A stretch of DNA of 64,000 nt from Pseudomonas sp. RIT-PI-q (GCF_001297125.1 NZ_LHPC01000028.1:558001-622000); one strand, 5' to 3'; counted from the first letter of the stretch, positions 17,474 through 28,059 are shown. Program-made: numbers and translations. Notes: generated from the letters alone by a model not told the origin.

Positions 17474-18406
17474 ATGTCCATCGCTATCAGCGCCCCTTCA
17501 AGCATTCGCAAACCCTGGTTGACCGCGCTGATCACCAGCACGTTGTTTCTGATCGTGTGCCTGAGTTGGGGCACGACGTGGCTGGGGATAAAAATCGCCG
17601 TGGAAAGCGTGCCGCCGCTGACGGCTGCCGGCCTGCGGTTCCTGATCGCCTTCCCGTTGTTTCTTTGCTTCGCCCGGCTGCGTCGTGAACCGCTGCTGTT
17701 TCCACGGGAAAGCCGCTGGTTCTTTGTGTTCGTCACGCTGTCGTATTTCAGCCTGCCGTACTACTTGCTCAACTACGGCGAAATGCACGTTTCGTCCGGT
17801 CTGACGGCGCTGCTGTTCAGCTGCATGCCGGTGTTTATCCTGCTGTTTTCCGCGCTGTTTTTGCGGGAGAAAATCTACCCGTCGCAAGTGCTCGGCATTG
17901 CCATTGGCTTCGGCAGCCTGTTCATGATTATCCGCAGCCAAGGGCTGCATCTGGACCATGCCGAATTGTTCGGCGTGTTGGCGATTCTTTGTGCGGCGGT
18001 GATGCACGCGCTGTGTTACGTGGTGACCAAGAAACATGGCACGGCGATCAGCGTGATTACCTACAACACCCTGCCGATCGGCATCGCCGGGTTGATGCTG
18101 TTTGTCGCGGGTTTGAGTGTTGAAGCCCCAGTGTTCGCGGCCATCAGCTTACGCTCGTGGAGCGCCCTGCTCTATTTGGGGCTGGTGGCGTCAGTGGGTG
18201 GGTTTATCGTTTATTTTTTGCTGCTCAAACGCCTGAGCCCGATCATTTTGTCGTTTGTGTTCATTATTTTTCCGGTGTTCGCGGTGGTGATGGGTGCGTG
18301 GTACGAAGGGCAGGTCATTTCTCGAGAACTTGTGATCTATTCGACGGTATTGCTGACGGGTTTTGCCATCACCAAATTGCCCATCGAGAAATGGCTCAAA
18401 GGTTGA
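17474..18406 (+). CDS. EamA/DMT-family transporter
   Basis: 310 residues with about ten membrane helices forming two EamA halves (FLIVCLSWGTTWLGIKIAVE near the N-terminus; second half from about residue 165). The ATG at 17474 follows AAAGGAA; earlier start codons lack such a site. DMT exporters commonly export amino acids or metabolites. The adjoining MocR regulator suggests an amino-compound or PLP-related substrate, but this is inference. Confidence 0.9.
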   Translation: MSIAISAPSSIRKPWLTALITSTLFLIVCLSWGTTWLGIKIAVESVPPLTAAGLRFLIAFPLFLCFARLRREPLLFPRESRWFFVFVTLSYFSLPYYLLNYGEMHVSSGLTALLFSCMPVFILLFSALFLREKIYPSQVLGIAIGFGSLFMIIRSQGLHLDHAELFGVLAILCAAVMHALCYVVTKKHGTAISVITYNTLPIGIAGLMLFVAGLSVEAPVFAAISLRSWSALLYLGLVASVGGFIVYFLLLKRLSPIILSFVFIIFPVFAVVMGAWYEGQVISRELVIYSTVLLTGFAITKLPIEKWLKG

Positions 18407-18414
18407 ACACATTC

Positions 18415-18485
18415 CTGTAGGAGCCAGGCTTGCCGGCGAAGGCGCCCTCAAGAACGCCTTCGCCGGCAAGCCTGGCTCCTACAGG
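18415..18485. repeat. Palindromic repeat pair, CTGTAGGAGCCAGGCTTGCCGGCGAAGGC type
   Basis: Nearly perfect 30-base inverted arms with a short loop between convergent genes. The long GC-rich stem may also act as a transcription barrier. Confidence 0.9.
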
Positions 18486-18493
18486 GATGGGGG

Positions 18494-19978
18494 TCAGATC
18501 ACGAATAGATCGACAAAGCGGTTCACCGGCGTGGCTTCCAGCTTCGCCTGATCGGTGCACAACGCAAAAATCTCGGCGCTTCGCTGCGCCGTGAAGCGCG
18601 TCGCCAGATTCGCCTTGAACTTGTCCTCCAACAGCGGGATGCCATCGGTGCGGCGCCGGCGATGGCCGATCGGGTACTCCACCACCACGTTTTCGGTGCT
18701 GGAACCGTCCTTGAAAAACACCTGTATCGCATTGGCGATCGAACGCTTGTCGGCCTCCAGGTATTCGCGGGTGTAGCGCGGTTCTTCGACGATGACCATT
18801 TTCTCGCGCAGCACATCGATGATCGGGTGCGCCGCGTGGAAGTCGTCTTCGTACTGCTCGGCCACCAGATTGCCGAACGCCAACGGCACGGCGGTCATGT
18901 ACTGAATGCAATGGTCGCGGTCCGCGGCGTTGGCCAACGGGCCGACCTTGGAAATGATGCGGATCGCCGATTCGTGGGTGGTGATGACGATCTTGTCGAT
19001 TTCGTGCAGGCGATTGCGGACTTGCGGATGCAGGGTGACGGCGGCTTCGCAGGCGGTTTGCGCGTGGAACTCGGCGGGAAAGCTGATCTTGAACAGTACG
19101 TTCTCCATCACATAACTGCCGTACTTGCGGGAGAAGCTGAACGCGCGTTTATCGTCGGGTTTCAGCTCCAGATCATTGTTGGTGTGGCTGAACAGCACGT
19201 CGTAGAAGCCCCATTGTTTGGCAGTCAGCACGCCGGGAATGCCCATTTCACCGCGCATCGCGATGTCCGCCAGGCGCACGCCACGGCTCGACGCATCGCC
19301 TGCCGCCCAGGATTTTCGCGACCCGGCATTCGGCGCATGGCGGTAGGTGCGCAGCGCCTGGCCATCTGCAAACGCGTGGGACAACGCCGACAGCAGTTGC
19401 TCGCGATTGGCGCCCATGAGTTTGGCGGTGACGGCGGTCGAGGCGACTTTCACCAGAATGACGTGATCGAGGCCTACACGGTTGAAGGAATTTTCCAGCG
19501 CGATCACGCCCTGAATCTCGTGGGCCATGATCATCGCTTCGAGCACGGCGCGAACGGTCAGCGGCGCCTCGCCATTGGCCAGGCGTTTTTGCGACAGGTG
19601 ATCGGCCACCGCGAGAATCCCCCCGAGGTTATCGGACGGATGGCCCCACTCGGCCGCGAGCCAGGTGTCGTTGTAATCGAGCCAGCGCACGATGCAGCCG
19701 ATGTCCCAGGCCGCTTTGACCGGGTCGAGACGGAAGCTGGTGCCCGGCACCCGGGCGCCAAAAGGTACGACGGTGCCTTCGACGATAGGGCCCAGGTGTT
19801 TGGTGCATTCGGGAAAGCGCAGGGCCAGCAGGCCGCAGCCCAACGTGTCCATCAGGCAGTTACGGGCGGTGTCCAACGCTTCTTGGGATTCGATGTTGAA
19901 GGTGAGGACGTAGTCAGCGATGTCCTGCAGGACCGTGTCGTAGTCGGGGCGGTTGTTCAGGTCGACGTTGGCGCTCAT
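18494..19978 (-). CDS. prpD: 2-methylcitrate dehydratase
   Basis: 494 residues of the MmgE/PrpD family, full length. It dehydrates 2-methylcitrate to 2-methyl-cis-aconitate in propionate catabolism. Recognisable stretches: [40 protein letters not shown] and [12 protein letters not shown]. It is last in the leftward prp operon. Its presence together with AcnD/PrpF is common in pseudomonads; the two dehydratase routes are partly redundant. Confidence 0.95.
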   Translation of the reverse strand: MSANVDLNNRPDYDTVLQDIADYVLTFNIESQEALDTARNCLMDTLGCGLLALRFPECTKHLGPIVEGTVVPFGARVPGTSFRLDPVKAAWDIGCIVRWLDYNDTWLAAEWGHPSDNLGGILAVADHLSQKRLANGEAPLTVRAVLEAMIMAHEIQGVIALENSFNRVGLDHVILVKVASTAVTAKLMGANREQLLSALSHAFADGQALRTYRHAPNAGSRKSWAAGDASSRGVRLADIAMRGEMGIPGVLTAKQWGFYDVLFSHTNNDLELKPDDKRAFSFSRKYGSYVMENVLFKISFPAEFHAQTACEAAVTLHPQVRNRLHEIDKIVITTHESAIRIISKVGPLANAADRDHCIQYMTAVPLAFGNLVAEQYEDDFHAAHPIIDVLREKMVIVEEPRYTREYLEADKRSIANAIQVFFKDGSSTENVVVEYPIGHRRRRTDGIPLLEDKFKANLATRFTAQRSAEIFALCTDQAKLEATPVNRFVDLFVI

Positions 19979-20073
19979 GTTCGATTCACTCGGTCGGTGG
20001 TTCGTTGATGGGACCTCGGTTCAGGGGCGATCTTGGTTGGTTACACCGTTCTTATTTTGGTAATGCAACCCTC

Positions 20074-20244
20074 TGTAGGAGCTGGCTTGCCAGCGAAGAG
20101 GCTGTCACATCCAACATCATCGTTGCCGGTCGGCCGCTTTCGCTGGCAAGCCAGCTCCTACAGGGGTTGTATCGTCAGAAGGGGTCACATCCAACATTAT
20201 TGTTGCCTGTGACACCGGCTTCGCTGGCAAGCCAGCTCCTACAA
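20074..20244. repeat. Three-arm palindromic repeat cluster, GTAGGAGCTGGCTTGCCAGCGAA type
   Basis: Three arms (20074-20098, 20138-20163, 20218-20244), with the spacer segment CACATCCAACATnATnGTTG also repeated. It lies between prpF and prpD in the operon. Confidence 0.9.
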
Positions 20245-20256
20245 GGTGTGTGTCAG

Positions 20257-21447
20257 TTAGAAGGAATCACCCGGCACGCGGACGAAGCCTTCCATCAACA
20301 CTCGTGCACTGCGGCTCATGATGGCTTTGTTCACGGTCCATTCACCGTTGACCTGGCTGGCCTCGGCCCCCACACGCAAGGTGCCGGACGGATGGCCGAA
20401 GCGCACGGCGTTGCGTTCGATGCCGCCCGCCGCGAGGTTGACCAACGTGCCGGAGATTGCTGCCGCAGTGCCAATCGCCACGGCTGCCGTGCCCATCATC
20501 GCGTGGTGCAACTTGCCCATGGACAACGCACGCACCAGCAGATCGACATCGCCCGCCGCAATCGCCTTGCCGCTGGACGCCACGTAATCCGCAGGCTTGG
20601 CCACAAACGCCACTTTGGGCGTGTGTTGACGCTTGGCCGCTTCGTCCAGGTCCTTGATCAGGCCCATACGCAACGCACCGTAGGCGCGGATGGTCTCGAA
20701 CATCAGCAGCGCTTTCGGGTCGCCGTTGATCGCGCCTTGCAGCTCGGTGCCGGTGTAGCCGATGTCTTCGGCGTTGACGAAGATGGTCGGGATGCCGGCG
20801 TTGATCATGGTCGCCTTGAAGGTGCCGACGCCGGGCACTTCCAGGTCATCCACGAGGTTGCCGGTGGGGAACATCGAACCGCCGCCGCCCTCTTCTTCCG
20901 CCGCCGGGTCCATGAATTCGACCTGCACTTCGGCGGCCGGGAAGGTCACGCCGTCGAGTTCGAAATCGCCGGTTTCCTGCACCTCACCATTGGTGATCGG
21001 CACGTGGGCGATGATGGTCTTGCCGATGTTGGCCTGCCACACGCGCACCACAGCCACGCCGTTCTGCGGAATGCGGCTGGCGTCCACCAGGCCATTGCTG
21101 ATGGCGAACGAACCGACCGCTGCCGACAGGTTGCCGCAGTTGCCACTCCAGTCGACGAAAGGCTTGTCGATGGACACCTGACCGAACAGGTAGTCGACGT
21201 CGTGATCGGCCTTGATGCTTTTCGACAGGATCACGGTTTTGCTGGTGCTGGACGTCGCGCCGCCCATGCCGTCGATTTGCTTGTCGTACGGGTCGGGGCT
21301 GCCGATCACGCGCAGCAACAAGGCATCGCGGGCCGGGCCAGGAATCTGTGCCGCTTCGGGCAGGTCTTGCAGGCTGAAGAACACGCCTTTACTGGTGCCG
21401 CCACGCATGTAGGTGGCAGGGATCTTGATCTGAGGTGCGTGAGCCAT
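20257..21447 (-). CDS. prpF: 2-methylaconitate cis-trans isomerase
   Basis: 396 residues, PrpF family. It starts PATYMRGGTSKGVFF, the conserved N-terminal catalytic segment, and contains DPYDKQIDGMGGATSSTSK. It converts the AcnD product into the substrate for hydration, completing the AcnD/PrpF branch of the methylcitrate cycle. It is 56 bases downstream of acnD in the same operon. Confidence 0.95.
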   Translation of the reverse strand: MAHAPQIKIPATYMRGGTSKGVFFSLQDLPEAAQIPGPARDALLLRVIGSPDPYDKQIDGMGGATSSTSKTVILSKSIKADHDVDYLFGQVSIDKPFVDWSGNCGNLSAAVGSFAISNGLVDASRIPQNGVAVVRVWQANIGKTIIAHVPITNGEVQETGDFELDGVTFPAAEVQVEFMDPAAEEEGGGGSMFPTGNLVDDLEVPGVGTFKATMINAGIPTIFVNAEDIGYTGTELQGAINGDPKALLMFETIRAYGALRMGLIKDLDEAAKRQHTPKVAFVAKPADYVASSGKAIAAGDVDLLVRALSMGKLHHAMMGTAAVAIGTAAAISGTLVNLAAGGIERNAVRFGHPSGTLRVGAEASQVNGEWTVNKAIMSRSARVLMEGFVRVPGDSF

Positions 21448-21503
21448 GTTGTTCCCTATAAGCAGACGCGGGACCTGAAGTCCCGCACCCGCACTGCGTG
21501 TGG

Positions 21504-24101
21504 TTAGACAGCGACCGCCGATTCTTCGAGGAAGTCCTGAGCGAAGCGTTGCAGTACGCCACCAGCCTCGTAGATCGACACTTCTTCGGCGGTGTCGAGG
21601 CGGCAGGTCACCGGCACTTCGACGCGTTCGCCGTTCTTGCGATTGATCACCAGCGTCAGTTCGGCGCGCGGTGTGCGCTCACCGATCACGTCGTAGGTTT
21701 CGCTGCCGTCGATGGCCAGGGTGTGACGGTCGGTGCCCGGTTTGAATTCCAGCGGCAACACGCCCATGCCCACCAGGTTGGTGCGGTGAATGCGCTCGAA
21801 GCCTTCGGCCGCGATCGCTTCAACACCGGCCAGACGCACGCCCTTCGCCGCCCAGTCGCGGGACGAGCCCTGACCGTAGTCGGCGCCGGCAATGATGATC
21901 AGCGGCTGCTTGCGCTCCATGTAGGTTTCGATGGCTTCCCACATGCGCATCACTTTGCCTTCCGGCTCGACGCGGGCCAGCGAACCCTGCTTGACCTTGC
22001 CGTTTTCCTGAACCATTTCATTGAACAGTTTCGGGTTGGCGAAGGTCGCGCGTTGTGCGGTCAAGTGATCGCCACGGTGCGTGGCGTAAGAGTTGAAGTC
22101 CTCTTCCGGCAAGCCCATTTTCGCCAGGTATTCGCCGGCGGCGCTGTCGAGCATGATCGCGTTCGATGGCGACAAGTGATCGGTGGTGATGTTGTCCGGC
22201 AGCACGGCCAACGGGCGCATGCCCTTGAGCGGACGCGCGCCGGCCAGTGCGCCTTCCCAGTACGGCGGACGGCGGATGTAGGTGCTCATTTCGCGCCAGT
22301 CGTACAGCGGCGTGACTTTCGGGCCGGTGTCTTCGTGGATGGCGAACATCGGGATGTAGACCTGACGGAACTGCTCCGGTTTGACCGAGGCTTTCACCAC
22401 CGCGTCGATTTCTTCGTCGCTCGGCCAGATGTCTTTCAGGCGGATTTCCTTGCCCTCGGCGTCGAGGCCCAGCACGTCCTTTTCGATGTCGAAACGGATG
22501 GTCCCGGCGATGGCGTAAGCCACCACCAAAGGTGGCGAGGCGAGGAACGCGTTCTTCGCATACGGGTGGATTCGCCCGTCGAAGTTGCGGTTGCCGGACA
22601 GTACGGCGGTGGCGTACAGGTCGCGGTCGATGATCTCTTGCTGGATCACCGGGTCCAGTGCGCCGGACATGCCGTTGCAGGTGGTGCAAGCGAAGGCCAC
22701 GACGCCGAAGCCGAGCTGTTCCAGCTCATCGGTCAGGCCCGCTTCATCGAGGTACAACGCGACGGTTTTCGAACCCGGCGCCAGGGACGATTTGACCCAC
22801 GGTTTGCGAGTCAGCCCGAGCTTGTTGGCATTGCGCGCCAGCAGGCCGGCGGCGATGACGTTGCGCGGGTTGCTGGTGTTGGTGCAGCTGGTGATGGCGG
22901 CGATGATCACCGCGCCGTCCGGCATCTGGCCCGGCACGGCGTCCCACTGACCAGAGAGGCCTTGCGCGGCGAGATCGGAGGTGGCGACGCGGGCGTGCGG
23001 GTTGCTCGGGCCGGCCATGTTGCGTACTACCGAGGACAGGTTGAAGGTCAACCCGCGCTCGTATCGTGCGTTCTTCAAGCTGTCAGCCCAGAGGCCGGTG
23101 TGCTTGGCGTAGGTCTCGACCAACTGCACTTGCTCGTCTTCACGGCCGGTGAGTTTGAGGTAGTCAATGGTCTGCTGGTCGATGTAGAACATCGCCGCCG
23201 TGGCGCCGTATTCCGGGGCCATGTTTGAGATGGTCGCGCGGTCGCCGAGGGTCAGCTTCGATGCGCCCTCACCGAAGAATTCCAGCCATGCACCGACGAC
23301 TTTTTGCTGACGCAGGAACTCGGTCAACGCCAGCACCATGTCGGTGGCGGTGATGCCCGGTTGCAGCTTGCCGGTCAGTTCAACACCAACGCTTTCCGGC
23401 AGGCGCATCCACGACGCGCGGCCAAGCATCACGCTTTCCGCTTCCAGGCCACCGACGCCGATGGCGATCACGCCCAAGGCATCGACGTGCGGGGTGTGGC
23501 TGTCGGTGCCGACGCAGGTATCAGGGAAGGCAACGCCGTCACGCACCTGGATCACCGGAGACATTTTCTCCAGGTTGATCTGGTGCATGATCCCGTTGCC
23601 CGGTGGGATCACGTCGACGTTCTTGAACGCCTTCTTGGTCCAGTTGATGAAGTGGAAACGGTCTTCGTTGCGACGGTCTTCGATGGCGCGGTTCTTCTCG
23701 AACGCCTCCGGATCGAAACCACCGCGCTCGACGGCCAGGGAGTGGTCGACGATCAGTTGCGTCGGCACCACCGGGTTGACTTGCGCCGGGTCGCCACCTT
23801 GCAGAGCGATGGCGTCACGCAGGCCGGCGAGGTCGACCAGTGCGGTCTGGCCGAGAATGTCGTGGCACACCACCCGCGCCGGGAACCACGGGAAGTCGAG
23901 GTCGCGTTTGCGCTCGATGAATTGCTTGAGGGATTCGGTCAGCGTGGCCGGGTCGCAGCGACGCACCAGGTTTTCCGCCAGCACGCGGGAGGTGTACGGC
24001 AGAGTGTCGTAGGCGCCGGGCTGGATGGCTTCGACAGCCGCACGGACGTCAAAGTAATCCAGATGGCTGCCGGGCAGCGGTTTGCGGAATTCAGTGTTCA
24101 T
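21504..24101 (-). CDS. acnD: Fe/S-dependent 2-methylisocitrate dehydratase AcnD
   Basis: 865 residues of the aconitase family. Iron-sulfur ligands are seen in AAITSCTNTSNPRNV and ACTTCNGMSG. The substrate region has DTCVGTDSHTPHVDALGVI, and the swivel domain has GADYGQGSSRDWAAKG. It acts on 2-methylcitrate with PrpF. Its place between prpC and prpF separates it from housekeeping aconitases. Confidence 0.96.
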   Translation of the reverse strand: MNTEFRKPLPGSHLDYFDVRAAVEAIQPGAYDTLPYTSRVLAENLVRRCDPATLTESLKQFIERKRDLDFPWFPARVVCHDILGQTALVDLAGLRDAIALQGGDPAQVNPVVPTQLIVDHSLAVERGGFDPEAFEKNRAIEDRRNEDRFHFINWTKKAFKNVDVIPPGNGIMHQINLEKMSPVIQVRDGVAFPDTCVGTDSHTPHVDALGVIAIGVGGLEAESVMLGRASWMRLPESVGVELTGKLQPGITATDMVLALTEFLRQQKVVGAWLEFFGEGASKLTLGDRATISNMAPEYGATAAMFYIDQQTIDYLKLTGREDEQVQLVETYAKHTGLWADSLKNARYERGLTFNLSSVVRNMAGPSNPHARVATSDLAAQGLSGQWDAVPGQMPDGAVIIAAITSCTNTSNPRNVIAAGLLARNANKLGLTRKPWVKSSLAPGSKTVALYLDEAGLTDELEQLGFGVVAFACTTCNGMSGALDPVIQQEIIDRDLYATAVLSGNRNFDGRIHPYAKNAFLASPPLVVAYAIAGTIRFDIEKDVLGLDAEGKEIRLKDIWPSDEEIDAVVKASVKPEQFRQVYIPMFAIHEDTGPKVTPLYDWREMSTYIRRPPYWEGALAGARPLKGMRPLAVLPDNITTDHLSPSNAIMLDSAAGEYLAKMGLPEEDFNSYATHRGDHLTAQRATFANPKLFNEMVQENGKVKQGSLARVEPEGKVMRMWEAIETYMERKQPLIIIAGADYGQGSSRDWAAKGVRLAGVEAIAAEGFERIHRTNLVGMGVLPLEFKPGTDRHTLAIDGSETYDVIGERTPRAELTLVINRKNGERVEVPVTCRLDTAEEVSIYEAGGVLQRFAQDFLEESAVAV

Positions 24102-24170
24102 CGTCAGGACTCGGTCACGGTAGTTTCAAAAGGTGGGGCCTGGCACAGGGTTCGAAGTCAACACACCCCC

Positions 24171-24261
24171 TGTGGGAGCGGGCTTGCCCGCGATTGCGGT
24201 GGGTCAGGCGACATTTATGTCGAATGTGACTCCGTCATCGCGGGCAAGCCCGCTCCCACAG
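24171..24261. repeat. REP pair, GTGGGAGCGGGCTTGCCCGC type
   Basis: Inverted arms at 24171-24194 and 24237-24261, between prpC and acnD. Confidence 0.9.
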
Positions 24262-24305
24262 GGATTTGCGATATGTTCAAATCCCTGCGTCGGCGTCCCC
24301 ACCAT

Positions 24306-25433
24306 TCAGCGTTGTTCGATTGGCACGAACTTGCGCTGTTCGACGCCGACGTACTCGGCGCTTGGGCGGATGATGCGGTTGTTGGCACGTTGTTCGAACA
24401 CATGCGCGGCCCAGCCGGTCAGGCGCGAGCAGACGAAAATCGGTGTGAACAACTTGGTCGGGATGCCCATGAAGTGGTACGTCGACGCATGGTAGAAGTC
24501 GGCGTTCGGGAACAGTTTTTTCTGTTCCCACATGGTCTTGTCGATGGCTTCGGAGACCGGGAACAACACCGTGTCGCCCACTTCCTCGGCGAGTTTTTTC
24601 GACCAGCCCTTGATCACCTCGTTGCGCGGATCGTTGTCCTTATAGATCGCGTGGCCGAAGCCCATGATCTTGTCCTTGCGCGCCAGCATGCCGAGGGTGC
24701 CTTCGACCGCCTCTTGCGGCGAGCTGAAGCGCTCGATCATTTCCATCGCCGCTTCGTTGGCGCCGCCGTGCAGCGGACCGCGCAGCGAGCCGATGGCAGC
24801 AGTGATGCAAGAGAACATGTCCGACAGGGTCGATGCACACACCCGCGCGGTGAAGGTCGAAGCGTTGAACTCGTGTTCCGCGTAGAGAATCAGCGAAACG
24901 TTCATCACCTTGACGTGCAACTCGCTCGGCTTCTTGTCATGCAGCAGGTGCAGGAAGTGGCCGCCGATGGACTGTTCGTCGCTCACGCAGCTGATGCGCT
25001 TGCCGTCGTGGCTGAAGCGATACCAGTAAGTCATGATCGCCGGGAATGCGGCCAACAGGCGGTCGGTGACGTCGTGTTGTTCGGAGAAGTCTTTCTCCGG
25101 TTCGATGTTGCCCAGGAACGAGCAACCGGTGCGCATCACGTCCATCGGGTGGGCGTCGGCGGGGATGCGTTCCAGCACTTCTTTCAGCGCTTGCGGCAGG
25201 TCACGCAGCTTGCTCAGCTTGCTCACGTAGGCGGCGAGTTGTGTTTTGGTCGGCAGTTCACCGTACAGCAGCAGGTAAGCCACTTCTTCGAATTGTGCGT
25301 CAGCCGCCAATTCGCGAACGTCGTAGCCACGATAGGTCAGACCGGCGCCCGACTGGCCCACGGTGGACAGTGCGGTTTGCCCGGCAACCTGGCCACGGAG
25401 CCCGGCGCCACTGAGTACTTTTGCTTCGGCCAT
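24306..25433 (-). CDS. prpC: 2-methylcitrate synthase
   Basis: 375 residues of the citrate synthase family. Catalytic segments LHGGANEAAMEMIE and GFGHAIYKDNDPRN supply the two active-site histidines; the conserved Asp is expected further on. It condenses propionyl-CoA with oxaloacetate. The length and the position directly after prpB favour PrpC over GltA. Confidence 0.96.
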   Translation of the reverse strand: MAEAKVLSGAGLRGQVAGQTALSTVGQSGAGLTYRGYDVRELAADAQFEEVAYLLLYGELPTKTQLAAYVSKLSKLRDLPQALKEVLERIPADAHPMDVMRTGCSFLGNIEPEKDFSEQHDVTDRLLAAFPAIMTYWYRFSHDGKRISCVSDEQSIGGHFLHLLHDKKPSELHVKVMNVSLILYAEHEFNASTFTARVCASTLSDMFSCITAAIGSLRGPLHGGANEAAMEMIERFSSPQEAVEGTLGMLARKDKIMGFGHAIYKDNDPRNEVIKGWSKKLAEEVGDTVLFPVSEAIDKTMWEQKKLFPNADFYHASTYHFMGIPTKLFTPIFVCSRLTGWAAHVFEQRANNRIIRPSAEYVGVEQRKFVPIEQR

Positions 25434-25508
25434 TGCTGTCTCCAGTTTTTGAATTTGTTAGGGAATCGGCAAATTTTGTTTCATCAGGTTATTGGGGTGT
25501 TGCCGAAC

Positions 25509-25600
25509 AGATCGCAGCCTCGTTGCATTCGACAGCGCCTACAGGGACCTCGTCGGCAACACCCCTGTAGGAGCTGTCGAGCGAAGCGAGGCTGCGATCT
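25509..25600. repeat. Palindromic repeat pair, GATCGCAGCCTCGTTGCATTCGACAGC type
   Basis: Inverted arms at 25509-25543 and 25565-25600, filling the prpB-prpC spacer. Confidence 0.9.
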
Positions 25601-25608
25601 TTTGATCT

Positions 25609-26499
25609 TCATTTCTTGGCAGCAAACAACGCATCAAGCTTCTGTTCGAAGGTGTGGTAGTCGATGCGATCGTAAAGCTCCATGCGGGTCTGCATGGTGT
25701 CGATGACGTTCTGTTGCGTGCCGTCGCGACGGATCGCGGTGTAGACGTTTTCCGCGGCTTTGTTCATCGCGCGGAAAGCCGACAACGGGTACAGCACCAG
25801 CGACACGTCGGCAGCGGCGAGTTGCTCGGTGGTGTACAGCGGGGTCGCGCCGAATTCAGTGATGTTAGCCAGGATCGGCGCTTTCACGCGGCTGGCGAAC
25901 AGCTTGTACATTTCAAGTTCAGTGATGGCTTCCGGGAACACCATGTCGGCGCCGGCCTCGATGCACGCCGCGGCGCGATCCAGTGCAGATTCCAGACCTT
26001 CCACCGCCAGGGCATCGGTACGGGCCATGATCACGAAACTGTCATCGGTGCGCGCATCGACGGCGGCCTTGATCCGGTCGACCATTTCCTGCAGCGACAC
26101 GATCTCTTTATTAGGACGGTGACCGCAGCGCTTGGCGCCGACCTGGTCTTCGATGTGGATCGCCGCGGCGCCAAACTTGATCATCGACTTGACGGTGCGC
26201 GCGACGTTGAACGCCGAGGAACCGAAACCGGTGTCCACGTCCACCAGCAGCGGCAGGTCGCAGACGTCAGTGATGCGGCGCACGTCGGTCAGCACGTCGT
26301 CCAGGCTGGTGATGCCCAGGTCCGGCACGCCGAGGGAGCCGGCAGCCACGCCGCCACCCGACAGATAGATAGCCTTGAAACCGGCGCGCTTGGCCAGCAG
26401 CGCATGGTTGGCGTTGATCGCGCCGACCACTTGCAATGGATGCTCGCTGGCGACCGCATCGCGGAAACGCTGGCCTGGAGTGCTCTTGTTCAAACTCAT
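25609..26499 (-). CDS. prpB: 2-methylisocitrate lyase
   Basis: 296 residues of the isocitrate lyase/PEP mutase family. It has the PrpB signature [11 protein letters not shown] with the catalytic Cys, and the metal-binding VDVDTGFGS and [13 protein letters not shown]. It splits 2-methylisocitrate to pyruvate and succinate. Its start overlaps the end of the GntR regulator gene by 4 bases. Confidence 0.97.
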   Translation of the reverse strand: MSLNKSTPGQRFRDAVASEHPLQVVGAINANHALLAKRAGFKAIYLSGGGVAAGSLGVPDLGITSLDDVLTDVRRITDVCDLPLLVDVDTGFGSSAFNVARTVKSMIKFGAAAIHIEDQVGAKRCGHRPNKEIVSLQEMVDRIKAAVDARTDDSFVIMARTDALAVEGLESALDRAAACIEAGADMVFPEAITELEMYKLFASRVKAPILANITEFGATPLYTTEQLAAADVSLVLYPLSAFRAMNKAAENVYTAIRRDGTQQNVIDTMQTRMELYDRIDYHTFEQKLDALFAAKK

Positions 26500-27218
26500 G
26501 ACTCACCTCGTTCAGTGGCTGTCGGGTTAGCGCCGTCCTGGTAATGACGGGCGATATTGCGTTTGGAGGCGCCGATGTGGCGGCGCATCAACAACTCGGC
26601 CAGTTCACCGTCGCGGTCGGCAATGGCATCGAGAATTCGGTGGTGCTCGGCAAAGGCCTGGCGCGGCCGATTGGGCGTGGTGGAAAACTGGATGCGGTAC
26701 ATGCGCACCAGTTGATACAGCTCGCCGCAGAGCATTTGCGTCAGGGTGCGGTTGCCGCTGCCCTGGATGATTCGGTAATGAAAGTCGAAATCGCCTTCCT
26801 GCTGGTAGTAACCGACGCCGGCCTGAAACGCCGCATCGCGCTCGTGGGTTTCGAGGACCCGGCGCAGCTCGTCGATTTCTTCGAGGGTCATGCGTTCGGC
26901 TGCCAGGCGGCAGGCCATGCCTTCGAGGGACTCGCGGATTTCGTAGAGTTCCAGCAGTTCGGCGTGGTTGAGCGACACCACCCGCGCCCCGACGTGCGGC
27001 ACGCGAACCAGCAGGCGCTGGCCTTCCAGACGGTGGATCGCCTCACGCAGCGGCCCGCGGCTGATGCCATAGGTGCGCGCCAGTTCCGGCTCGGAGATCT
27101 TGCTGCCCGGGGCGATCTCGCCCTTGACGATGGCCGCCTGAATGCGGCGGAACACGTTCTCGGAAAGTGTTTCCGAATCGTCTTGAGCAATGACCGGGGG
27201 ATCGAGTTGATCCAGCAT
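26496..27218 (-). CDS. prpR: GntR/FadR-family regulator of the methylcitrate operon
   Basis: 240 residues from the ATG at 27218 ([14 protein letters not shown]), preceded by AAGGTG. The winged helix (about 20-85) has [20 protein letters not shown] and [19 protein letters not shown]. The FCD ligand domain (about 95-225) has the metal-binding type helices. It is first gene of the operon and overlaps prpB, so it is likely an autoregulated repressor. In enterobacteria PrpR is a sigma-54 activator; this GntR type is the pseudomonad arrangement. Confidence 0.9.
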   Translation of the reverse strand: MLDQLDPPVIAQDDSETLSENVFRRIQAAIVKGEIAPGSKISEPELARTYGISRGPLREAIHRLEGQRLLVRVPHVGARVVSLNHAELLELYEIRESLEGMACRLAAERMTLEEIDELRRVLETHERDAAFQAGVGYYQQEGDFDFHYRIIQGSGNRTLTQMLCGELYQLVRMYRIQFSTTPNRPRQAFAEHHRILDAIADRDGELAELLMRRHIGASKRNIARHYQDGANPTATERGES

Positions 27219-27303
27219 ATTGTCGACACCTTGAAAGCTGATGCCGCAAAAACTAGCGAATACAGGGCAAATAGTCAAAGAGAAAATCGGTATTGTCGAC
27301 AAT
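27219..27303. promoter_or_regulatory. Predicted operators of the prp regulator
   Basis: ATTGTCGACAAT, a perfect 12-base palindrome, lies at 27292-27303. A 10-of-12 match, ATTGTCGACACC, lies at 27219-27230, abutting the start codon. Paired sites at promoter and start codon suggest self-repression. Confidence 0.65.
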
Positions 27304-27517
27304 CGTCTAATAACCGCCTGCACCATAACGAAGCAGCACCTCTGTTTATAGCCGCCTGCCAGCGCTGGCGCCACAAACCCACCGTGCTAGAATGCCGCCC
27401 GCATTTGTTTGTGACATCTGCACTGCTTGTCATAAATAGTTGATAGGCATACGAGGGAGCTTGCGCAGCGATGCCAGGGCCTTGAATCGAAACACGGACC
27501 GCTGCGCACCAGGATTT

Positions 27518-28054
27518 ATGAGACTCAAGCCCTTCCCCGCTTTCCTTTATCTACTGTGCCTGCCCGGTGTTGCCGCGGCGGGGGAAAAGACCGTGTATGG
27601 CCTCAACGAGTACGCTTCTTTGGACGGCATCGCCCTGGAAGTCGCCGCCAAACTCGACACCGGGGCGAAAACCGCTTCCCTGAGCGCCCGTGACATCAAA
27701 CGCTTCAAACGCAATGGCGAATCCTGGGTGCGCTTTTATCTGGCGATCGACGCAGCCCATTCGCACCCGATCGAGCGCCCACTGGCCCGCGTCAGCAAGA
27801 TCAAGCGCCGGGCCGGCGACTACGACCCGGACGAAGGCAAGAAGTACACCGCCCGTCCGGTGATCGAACTGGATATCTGCATGGGTTCGGCTTTACGCAG
27901 CATAGAAGTGAACTTGACTGACCGCAGCGCCTTCCAATACCCGCTCCTGATCGGCTCCGAAGCGCTCAAACGCTTCGATGCGCTGGTCGACCCCAGCCTT
28001 AAATACGCTGCTGGCAAACCCGCCTGCGCCACCGACGCACATACCGCAGAGTAA
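27518..28054 (+). CDS. Exported retropepsin-like protease (PF05618, 'ATP-dependent zinc protease' family)
   Basis: 178 residues from the ATG at 27518, with AGGA just upstream. A signal peptide (about 1-21) ends in PGVAAA. The core carries LDTGAKTASLSA, the DTG motif of aspartic retropepsin-like enzymes, despite the historic family name. The remainder (WVRFYL and RPVIELDICMG) fits the family's beta fold. It is the first gene of a three-gene operon with a transglutaminase-like membrane protein and an ATP-grasp ligase. The substrate is unknown; periplasmic action is predicted. Confidence 0.85.
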   Translation: MRLKPFPAFLYLLCLPGVAAAGEKTVYGLNEYASLDGIALEVAAKLDTGAKTASLSARDIKRFKRNGESWVRFYLAIDAAHSHPIERPLARVSKIKRRAGDYDPDEGKKYTARPVIELDICMGSALRSIEVNLTDRSAFQYPLLIGSEALKRFDALVDPSLKYAAGKPACATDAHTAE

Positions 28055-28059
28055 TTCCA

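Noticed and set aside
24138..24152. TGGCACAGGGTTCGA as a further sigma-54 promoter
   Set aside because: It lacks GC at the -12 position after N10 and points right, antisense into acnD upstream sequence.
23304..25706. 800-codon rightward frame across acnD and prpC
   Set aside because: It runs antisense to two confident enzymes and crosses their spacer and a REP element; no domain is visible.
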